From assembly GCA_900620265.3 (NCBI GenBank), contig UYNY03000069.1, positions 47,477 through 111,476 on the forward strand: 64,000 bases of DNA, read 5' to 3'. The stretch's first letter is position 1. Each line of letters starts with the position of its first letter. The translations under genes were made by a program, and so were the position numbers. The notes under the pieces were generated by a model. The model had not been told where the DNA came from. It saw nothing but the letters and a program-made list of their open reading frames with translations, and searched no databases. Source of the DNA: Nitrosopumilaceae archaeon (GTDB lineage: Archaea > Thermoproteota > Nitrososphaeria > Nitrososphaerales > Nitrosopumilaceae). Below, piece after piece: positions 8,441 through 14,806 of this stretch.

Positions 8441-10624
8441 CTACCCCTCCAGCTCGTACGTGGCCGACGCCCCGTTCCTGGCGCCCTCCGTCACCGTGAA
8501 CGTGTACGCGCCCGGCTCCGCGCCGGCAGGCACCAGCCACGGCGTGCTCACCTCGCCGTGCTCGTCCACCTGGTACCTGAGCGTGTCGACCACCTCGCCC
8601 CCGTGCGTCACCTCTATGGAGACCCTCGCCTCGGCGCCCGCCACGCTGACCAGCAGGCTCGGCCTGTTTGCCACCTCCTCCCCCTCCGTGACGGATATGG
8701 AGGTGGGGGCCTGGCCGCCCCTTGCCACCTCGATCTTGTACTCTGCGAGCCTGTGGCCGCTCTCGCCCCTGACCGTCCATATCCCGGGCCTCGCGTCCGT
8801 CGGTATCCTGAACGTCTCGTCGCTGAGCTGGCACTTTGTGTCGGCATACGAGTGCTTTGTCCTCGTCGCGTTGCCGCCCGGATCCACCAGCGATATCTCG
8901 ACCAGGTACGCGGGGGTCCCCTGCTTGCAGCTGGGCGGCGGGGCCGACGCCTTGGGGCCGCTCTTTACGCCGGGCTCCATCGTGTTGCCCGTTATCACCA
9001 TCTGCTCGCCGGCCGCGTACCTCTCCTTGGTGGCCTGGATGGCCAGGTTCGGCGGGTCCGTCTTCAGGTTCACCGCGAACTCCTCCTCGCTCTGCACGTT
9101 GCCCTTCCTTACCACGGCAGAGTACACGGTGCTCTTGAACCCCTCGAGGTCGATCTCGTGGATCCCGATGCCGCCGGGCCCCACCTGCAGCGTCCCCTTG
9201 TGGACCTCCTTGTTGTTGGCCGTCTCCACTATGAGTAGCCCCAGCTCCGTGAACGCCCTGCCCGACACGGTGACCGACGCCGACGGCTCGTCCGTGTAGT
9301 GGAACCTGTCAAGCTCGACGTTGATGGGGTCCCTCGGCAGCACCTGGTACCCCGCGTACGAGAACGACCTCTCGCCCCCGAGCGTGGAGACCAGGGTGTA
9401 CACCCCCTCCGGCGTCGACTTTGTGGTGGGGAACTCGAACGAGATCTCCCCGCCGGGCCCGGCCCTCACATAGTCGGAGATGATCTCCCTGCCGCCCGGG
9501 TCCTCCAGCGTGACCTCGACCAGCTCGCCGGCCGGCGCCGTGCCCGTGAACCTCAGCGGATCCCCGAACCCGAACTTTACGCGGGCCGGCTCCATCACCA
9601 CCCCCTCGCCCGAGACGACCCTCCAGCTCCTGCTTATGGTGTCCCTGCCGTCAGTTATCACGGCGCTGTACATGCCGAGCTGCGCGTCGTGCGGTATGGT
9701 GGTGCCCTCGTCGTCGCCCCACGTCCCGTCTGTCCCTATCTCCGCGATGCCGGACCTGACCGTGCTGCCGTCGGGGGCCGTTATCTCGGCGGTGACCGTC
9801 CCGCCCGGCCTGCCCGTCCCCGACACGTTGATCGTCTCGCCGCGCCTCAGGGTGTCCGGGGCGTTGCTGATCGTCAGCTGTATGGTGGCCGGGATCCTCT
9901 CCGCCGGCCCGCCGATGTTATAGCTTGCCTCCCTTTCGGCGTCCGGACCGGAGAGCACGAAGCCGGTCCTCCCCGGCTCGATGTCGGACGGTATCCTGGC
10001 CGTCCCCACGAACGAGCCGTCCCCGTCGCTCCTGAACGATCCGATCTCCCTGCCGCCGATGCTGAACTCGAACTGCTGCATTGGCCCGAGCCGCTCGCCC
10101 ACCACCCTGATGGGGGATCCGACGCCGGGGCTCTTTGGGACTATCCTGAACTCAGAGTCGTCGGTGATCGACGGCTCTGGCGGCGCGGGCGGCTCTGCGG
10201 GCGTCTCGTCGCGCGGCTCTGGATCAGGCTCCGGATCCGGATCAGGCTCGGGCTCTGCCGCGCCGCCGAGCCTGTGCGTGGACGGCCCCGCGTCGCCGCC
10301 CGGCCCCGACGAGCTCCAGTAGAACTCTGGCACGGGTGCATCCGTAATTATTGCAATCTTTCCGCCTGACATCCCGGACGAGGCAAACTCTGCCGTCCCG
10401 CTGACCAGCGAGCACTCCCACCCGGCCACGGCCTTGCATCCGGTGAACGAGCTGCCCTCGGGCAGCCAGATCCTGACGCCGGTCGTCCCCGCCTCCACGT
10501 CCAGCAGGATGGCGCTCCCGCTGGCATCGGCCACCGAGACTGCCGCGTGCGCGGGGGTGATGCAGGCTGCCAGGGAGACGGCTAGCGCGGCGGCTAGCGC
10601 CGGCAGGAGGCGGGCATGCTCCAT
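8441..10624 (-). CDS. Secreted surface protein with Ig-like repeats (727 aa)
   Basis: A signal peptide (residues 1-27, ending THAHA-like PAHAA) is followed by a conserved 110-residue N-terminal domain, a Pro/Glu/Asp linker of repeated PEPDPEPD type (about 129-150), and five or six beta-sandwich units of about 90 residues carrying recurring motifs such as GEPV/TVSGTGRPGGTV and PGVYT-like strands. These resemble Ig-like or MG2/invasin domains of archaeal cell-surface proteins. No C-terminal membrane segment is visible, so it may be released or held by the S-layer. Its first 150 residues are nearly the same as those of the divergent 1039-residue protein at 14355, and the two genes' 5' ends form a long inverted repeat. 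Confidence 0.8.
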   Translation of the reverse strand: MEHARLLPALAAALAVSLAACITPAHAAVSVADASGSAILLDVEAGTTGVRIWLPEGSSFTGCKAVAGWECSLVSGTAEFASSGMSGGKIAIITDAPVPEFYWSSSGPGGDAGPSTHRLGGAAEPEPDPDPEPDPEPRDETPAEPPAPPEPSITDDSEFRIVPKSPGVGSPIRVVGERLGPMQQFEFSIGGREIGSFRSDGDGSFVGTARIPSDIEPGRTGFVLSGPDAEREASYNIGGPAERIPATIQLTISNAPDTLRRGETINVSGTGRPGGTVTAEITAPDGSTVRSGIAEIGTDGTWGDDEGTTIPHDAQLGMYSAVITDGRDTISRSWRVVSGEGVVMEPARVKFGFGDPLRFTGTAPAGELVEVTLEDPGGREIISDYVRAGPGGEISFEFPTTKSTPEGVYTLVSTLGGERSFSYAGYQVLPRDPINVELDRFHYTDEPSASVTVSGRAFTELGLLIVETANNKEVHKGTLQVGPGGIGIHEIDLEGFKSTVYSAVVRKGNVQSEEEFAVNLKTDPPNLAIQATKERYAAGEQMVITGNTMEPGVKSGPKASAPPPSCKQGTPAYLVEISLVDPGGNATRTKHSYADTKCQLSDETFRIPTDARPGIWTVRGESGHRLAEYKIEVARGGQAPTSISVTEGEEVANRPSLLVSVAGAEARVSIEVTHGGEVVDTLRYQVDEHGEVSTPWLVPAGAEPGAYTFTVTEGARNGASATYELEG

Positions 10625-10660
10625 GCCGCGGGGGCCCCCGCCTCTAACATAAACCTAGGG
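10190..10660 (-). repeat. Left arm of a ~470-bp inverted repeat (promoter and 5' coding region)
   Basis: Read on the minus strand, this begins with CCCTAGGTTTATGTT and continues through the signal peptide, N-terminal domain and acidic linker of the 727-residue surface protein. It matches the plus strand at about 14318-14806 with long perfect runs, the best covering about 75 bp over the region encoding GDAGPSTHRLGGAAEPE. Signal-peptide codons diverge more than the flanks. Arm limits are estimates by eye. Confidence 0.85.
10646..10653 (-). promoter_or_regulatory. TATA-like element of the 727-aa surface protein
   Basis: Minus-strand TTTATGTT, 22-29 nt before the ATG at 10624. The identical octamer stands at the same distance before the paralogue at 14355. 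Confidence 0.6.
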
Positions 10661-10806
10661 GGGGCCGGCCCGGGGCCGCCGCGTGCCGGGACGGGCGCGG
10701 GCGGCGCGCGGCCGGCTGCCTGCGGGCCCCCTGCTTCCCGATCACGCCGGGGCGGCGTCCGCTGCGCAACGCGATCCTGCCGGCCGCGGCGCGCGGCCCG
10801 TGAAAG

Positions 10807-10814
10807 TTAATATA
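10807..10814 (+). promoter_or_regulatory. TATA-like element of the broken antitoxin gene
   Basis: TTAATATA, 28-35 nt before the ATG at 10842; a TTG at 10830 is an alternative start too close to the element. Confidence 0.5.
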
Positions 10815-10841
10815 CGCAGACAGGAGATCTTGGCCACGGGA

Positions 10842-11444
10842 ATGGAGGCAAGCGCCCCTGTTGTGGACGCGGATTTGTTACGGGATGACGTGCACAGATA
10901 CATAGTGGTGCTAGTCGGGATGGATGGCAAACCGGTGCGCGGGAGGGCAAAGCTGCAAACCGTGCTGCTGCTGCTAGCCGAGGGCATACCGAAGGTCGGC
11001 ATGGAACTGAGATACTCGGCGCACAAGTCCGGGCCCTAGAGCAGCGTCGTCTCCGACGGGGTCGAGTACCTGAAGGAGAGGGGACTGCTGTCCGAATCCC
11101 CCGAGTGCCTGTCCCTAACCGATGACGGCAAGATAATGAACAACAGGGTCTACGGCGAGATCGAGGACAGGATGCTGAAGGGGATTCAAAAGTGCAAGAA
11201 ATTCATAAACGACATGCCGATCGACGAGATGCCTGCATTCATATATTCGACGTTCCCCGGAAAATCAAAGCTATGTGAGGGATACGACTCGATAATGAGC
11301 ATGCAAAAGTCCCACATAATGACGCTGGTGGAAATGGACAAGATCAGCATGGGGCGGGCTGCAGAGCTGCTGGGAATTACGATTAACGCCGTAATGGCAG
11401 AATACGCATCACGGCAAAGGTTGGGCACGTATACAAAATGCTAA
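10842..11444 (+). pseudogene. YwgA/Panacea-like antitoxin with a UPF0175-like C-terminus, split by an in-frame TAG
   Basis: One frame runs from 10842 to 11444 with a single TAG at 11037-11039. Before it stand GRAKLQTVLLLLAEG and HKSGP, after it SSVVSDGVEYLKERGLL. In the intact YwgA-like protein at 2714 the same place reads RGPYC, so the TAG replaces the conserved Tyr codon of GPY by one base change. The last 45 residues (MDKISMGRAAELLGITINAV) resemble the UPF0175 antitoxin helix-turn-helix, whose usual partner is a DUF3368 PIN-like toxin; a remnant of that follows. Expected intact length is about 200 residues. Native sequencing error at this base is the alternative to true inactivation. Confidence 0.7.
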
Positions 11445-11940
11445 TATTCGACACATAGAGGTTGATCGGTATCGTGATGTCGATTTCATGGATTTAATGG
11501 ACAGGATACTGATGTTGGACAAACACCTTGTTATTCCATCAAGCCTGCTTGAAATAGAGATATCCGTTCCCAAAACATTGGAGTGTGTAAACAGGCTCAT
11601 ATATGAAAAAAAGCCCAGAATATCTGCCATGAATACGTTGGCTGAAATCAATATGTTCAAATACAATTATGACTTGAACAACTCTCTTGCCAGTGGAGAA
11701 TTAGATGTAATGCTTACATGTAAAAAATATGCACCTGGAATGAAAAATGTACGGCGTGTTCTGGATGAGTTCGCAGCGCGCAGGCGTGCAGCTGAACCGG
11801 GCATCGCATATATCGGCCTGCTAGGACTGTTGGAAGAAATGAGATCTGGCGGGATCACCAGCAAGGATGAATTTGAAGCAATCTGTAAAAAACTACATGA
11901 AAGCGGGTTCAGGATTACGGCCAAGTACAAGCCCCGGCGA
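11438..11940 (+). pseudogene. DUF3368/PIN-like toxin remnant, stop codon plus frameshift
   Basis: An ATG at 11438 overlapping the antitoxin stop gives MLIFDT, the typical PIN-domain opening, but a TAG follows at once (11456). Beyond it the same frame gives RLIGIV before degenerating; the sense continues in the next frame from about 11470 as RDVDFMDLMDRILMLDKHLVIPSS, matching the PIN pattern up to the VIPS motif. The C-terminal part IGLLGLLEEMRSGGI..FEAICKKLHESGFRI matches the end of DUF3368 proteins. The frame then runs on to 12207 through GC-rich sequence with no similarity. The region is clearly more A/T-rich than its flanks. The toxin, an RNase by family analogy, should be inactive. Confidence 0.65.
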
Positions 11941-12202
11941 CCCTGCCAGCGCGCCGATTATAACGTTCAAAATCCGCCGCCGGCGCGGCAAGCGCCGTGG
12001 CCTGGTCCTTGGGGCTGCCGGCGGGCGCACGGGCCTGCATGGGGGCCGGATGAACCTGCACGCCGCGGCTCCCCCCGCAGCGCCGGCACGGCCCGGTTTA
12101 TCGCGTACCGCCCGGCCCCGGGAGGATCGGGCGGGGCCACGGCGCCCGGCCACGCCCCGGCCGGCACAGGGGCCGCGGAGCCGCCGCCGGGCCCCCGCAT
12201 GA
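11941..12202. other. GC-rich gap without recognised gene
   Basis: About 260 bp between the toxin remnant and the OLD gene. Open frames here have no family resemblance and arise from GC bias. One TATA-like ATTATAACG at about 11957 has no convincing gene behind it. Confidence 0.5.
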
Positions 12203-12209
12203 ATTAAAT
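12203..12209 (+). promoter_or_regulatory. TATA-like element of the OLD nuclease gene
   Basis: ATTAAAT, 25-31 nt before the ATG at 12234. Confidence 0.6.
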
Positions 12210-12233
12210 CGTAGCCGTGATCGGCCGGGACGG

Positions 12234-14324
12234 ATGCGGCTGCGGAAGTTCAGGGTCAGGGCGTACAGGTGCATACACGACTCTGGCGAGATAACCGTCG
12301 GGGACCTTGCCGCGTTCGTGGGGAGGAACGAGAGCGGCAAGACCACCATCCTCGAGGCCCTCACGCTGCTCAACAAGGACCAGGAGGTCTCGGAGCTGGA
12401 CCTGTGCGACGAGATGACCGAGGAGCTAAAGGAGGAGGTGCGCCTTGCAGAGGGCGAGTTCGACCTGAACGCGGACGAGGCGGCGCTGCTCGCGGAAAAG
12501 TTCCCCGGCCTGCCGGCCATAAAGCGCATGAAGATCTACCGGACCAACAAGGGGGGCGGCGCCCGGTACGAGTTTGACGGCGTGGACCCCGGCGAGGCCG
12601 ACGACGCCGGCCTCAACTCGTGGGAGAACTTTGCAGGCCGCGTAAGATCGTTCCTCGAGACGCTCCCGAACCACCTGCGCATCCAGGTGGACGCGGCGTT
12701 CTTTGCGGGGCCGGCGCCGTCCTCGGAGGACGAGTTTGACGCCGGGATGGCGGAGTTCAACAACCGGCTGCACATGGTGGCCACGCAGGAGCCCGGCGTC
12801 GTCGAGGAGTGGGAGTCAATCTATGCGGACCCGTCGAGCCGGTACGCGTCGCTGCTCAAGGGGAGGAGCGAGGGCGCGGCGCTGCAGAACTTTGTATCGT
12901 CAGAGCTGCACCCGAGGTTCGTGTACTTTTCCGACTATAAGAAGATCTACGGCAACATCGACCTCAACGAGTACCAGCGCGGGATGGAGCGCGGCCCGTC
13001 CGTCGAGTATGTGGAGGAGTTTGACAGGGCCGAGACCGTGCGGAACCTCTTTTACCTTGCGGAGCTTGACATGCGCGAGCTCGAGGAGGTAAAGTCGAGC
13101 CCATCAAAGTGCATAAAGCTGCTCAACGCCGCAAGCAACAGGCTGACGGCCCGGCTCAACCCCGCCTGGAAGGGGGACCCGATACGGGTAGACCTCCGGT
13201 ACAACCCCGGCAACATCATGAGCGTCGTCATGTCCGACGTGCACCACGACGGCACCGTCACCAACACGGGGCTGCTCAGCCGCCGCGCCGAGGGGTTCAA
13301 GTGGACGTTCTCGTTCATCGTCAACTTTGCGGCAGAGACGCAGCGCGCCGAGCTAAAGGAGGCCATACTGCTGCTTGACGAGCCGGCCAGGAACCTGCAC
13401 CCGACGCAGCAGATGGGGATCTCGGACCTGCTGCGCAGCCTGGCAGGATCCAACCAGGTGCTCTACGCGACGCACTCGCCGTTCATGATATTCGACTATA
13501 CGCCGGGCAACCTGCTGGTCGTCGAGCTGGACAAGAGGAGGCACCTGAGCCGGATATTCTACGACTATTGGAACGCCGACGACAAGACGCTCACGCCGAT
13601 ACTGTACGGGCTCTCGAGGGGGCTGGTCGAGTCGATAGTGGACCGCGAGATAGGGACCAACTCGAGGCCGGTCATCATAGTGGAGACCATGTCGGATGCC
13701 ATGTACCTCAACGCGTTTGACAGGTTCCTCCAGGACCCGAACATATCGATGAACCCGCTCAACGTGGTGGCCGCCTACAGCAAGAACTCCGTCCTGCCGC
13801 TTGCCATATTCTACAGGAGCCACGGGTACAGGACGTTCGTGCTGCTTGATGACAGCGACGGCTCGGCCCAGATATCTGCGCAGCTTGCATCAAACGGGTT
13901 CCACCAGGCCCAGACCGTCTTCTTTGAGAGGGACGGCAAGCGCCTCGAGTCCATAGAGGACTATATCCTGCCGGACGACTACCTCCACGTGGTAAACCAG
14001 ACGTACGAGGTGAGGCTCCGGCGGGAGGGGTACTCGAGGCTCTCGATGAGGGACGTGGACGCGGCGCCGGGCGGCGGGATCATCGCCAGGCTCGAGAGGA
14101 TCTGGCGCGAGCACGCGGCGGACGGGTGGGGCGAGTTCGACCGGGTCGACATGACAAGGTACATCTGCGAAAAGATAGCGCTCGAGGACGCCTCCTTCCT
14201 ATCTGACAGGACCCGGGACAGGTTCAGGTCGCTGTACCGGCTCATAGCGGAGAGGATAAGGCAGCACCAGAGCGCGGCCCAGGAGATCCCCGACAGGCTC
14301 CGGCGCGAGAAGGACGCTCCCTAG
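12234..14324 (+). CDS. OLD-family ATP-dependent endonuclease (ABC ATPase + Toprim)
   Basis: This 696-residue protein has an N-terminal ABC-type ATPase with Walker A GRNESGKT at residues 30-37, a long coiled middle, Walker B AILLLDEPARNLHP near residues 376-390 and the YATHSPF switch region near 407. A C-terminal Toprim nuclease follows: VIIVETMSDAMYL near 480 supplies the acidic residue and FVLLDDSDG near 533 the DxD. OLD proteins cut DNA and act in phage defence, alone or as GajA with a UvrD-like helicase (Gabija). No helicase gene is adjacent. It lies alone between the inverted-repeat arms, and its TAG stop falls inside the CCTAGG that opens the right arm. Confidence 0.88.
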   Translation: MRLRKFRVRAYRCIHDSGEITVGDLAAFVGRNESGKTTILEALTLLNKDQEVSELDLCDEMTEELKEEVRLAEGEFDLNADEAALLAEKFPGLPAIKRMKIYRTNKGGGARYEFDGVDPGEADDAGLNSWENFAGRVRSFLETLPNHLRIQVDAAFFAGPAPSSEDEFDAGMAEFNNRLHMVATQEPGVVEEWESIYADPSSRYASLLKGRSEGAALQNFVSSELHPRFVYFSDYKKIYGNIDLNEYQRGMERGPSVEYVEEFDRAETVRNLFYLAELDMRELEEVKSSPSKCIKLLNAASNRLTARLNPAWKGDPIRVDLRYNPGNIMSVVMSDVHHDGTVTNTGLLSRRAEGFKWTFSFIVNFAAETQRAELKEAILLLDEPARNLHPTQQMGISDLLRSLAGSNQVLYATHSPFMIFDYTPGNLLVVELDKRRHLSRIFYDYWNADDKTLTPILYGLSRGLVESIVDREIGTNSRPVIIVETMSDAMYLNAFDRFLQDPNISMNPLNVVAAYSKNSVLPLAIFYRSHGYRTFVLLDDSDGSAQISAQLASNGFHQAQTVFFERDGKRLESIEDYILPDDYLHVVNQTYEVRLRREGYSRLSMRDVDAAPGGGIIARLERIWREHAADGWGEFDRVDMTRYICEKIALEDASFLSDRTRDRFRSLYRLIAERIRQHQSAAQEIPDRLRREKDAP

Positions 14325-14806
14325 GTTTATGTTGGAGGCGGGTGCCCCCGCGACATGGAGCATCCCGCCGCGCTGGCGGCAGTACTGGCCCTGGCCGCCG
14401 CGCTGGCTGTGCCCGCCGCCCACGCGGAGGTCTCCGTGGCCGGCGCCAGCGGCAGCACCATCCTGCTGGACGTGGCCGCGGGGACGACGGGCGTCAGCAT
14501 CTGGCTGCCCGAGGGCAGCTCGTTCACCGAATGCAAGGCCGTCGCCGGGTGGGAGTGCTCGCTTGCCGGCGGGACGGCAGAGTTTGCCTCGTCCGGGATG
14601 TCAGGCGGCAAGCTTGCAGTCATTACCGATGCGCCCGTCACCGAGTTCTACTGGAGCTCGTCGGGGCCCGGCGGCGACGCGGGGCCGTCCACGCACAGGC
14701 TCGGCGGCGCGGCAGAGCCCGAACCCGAGCCGGAGCCTGATCCGGAGCCTGATCCTGAGCCGCGCGACGAGACGCCCGCAGAGCCGCCCGCGCCGGCCGG
14801 CCCGTC
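14318..14806 (+). repeat. Right arm of the ~470-bp inverted repeat
   Basis: Begins CCCTAGGTTTATGTT at the OLD gene's stop and runs through promoter, signal peptide, N-terminal domain and acidic linker of the 1039-residue surface protein. Its partner is the minus strand of 10190-10660. The enclosed segment is about 3.7 kb. Confidence 0.85.
14326..14333 (+). promoter_or_regulatory. TATA-like element of the 1039-aa surface protein
   Basis: TTTATGTT, 22-29 nt before the ATG at 14355, identical to the copy in the left arm. Confidence 0.6.

Noticed and set aside
11037..11039. TAG read as an amino acid (pyrrolysine) in the split antitoxin
   Set aside because: TAG is used as an ordinary stop in many genes here (four CTAG pairs, top6A, the OLD gene), and no pyrrolysine genes are visible. 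A single-base loss of the conserved Tyr is simpler.
11957..11985. TATA-like ATTATAACGTTCAAAATCCG, similar to the pyrD promoter region
   Set aside because: Only an 18-codon frame follows at leaderless spacing; probably chance or a dead promoter.
13353..13823. Long antisense frames throughout GC-rich genes (here opposite the OLD gene)
   Set aside because: They are the expected by-product of high GC at third codon positions and have biased Arg/Pro/Ala/His composition.
12234..14324. Complete Gabija system
   Set aside because: The OLD protein resembles GajA in layout, but no UvrD/GajB-like helicase gene is adjacent.
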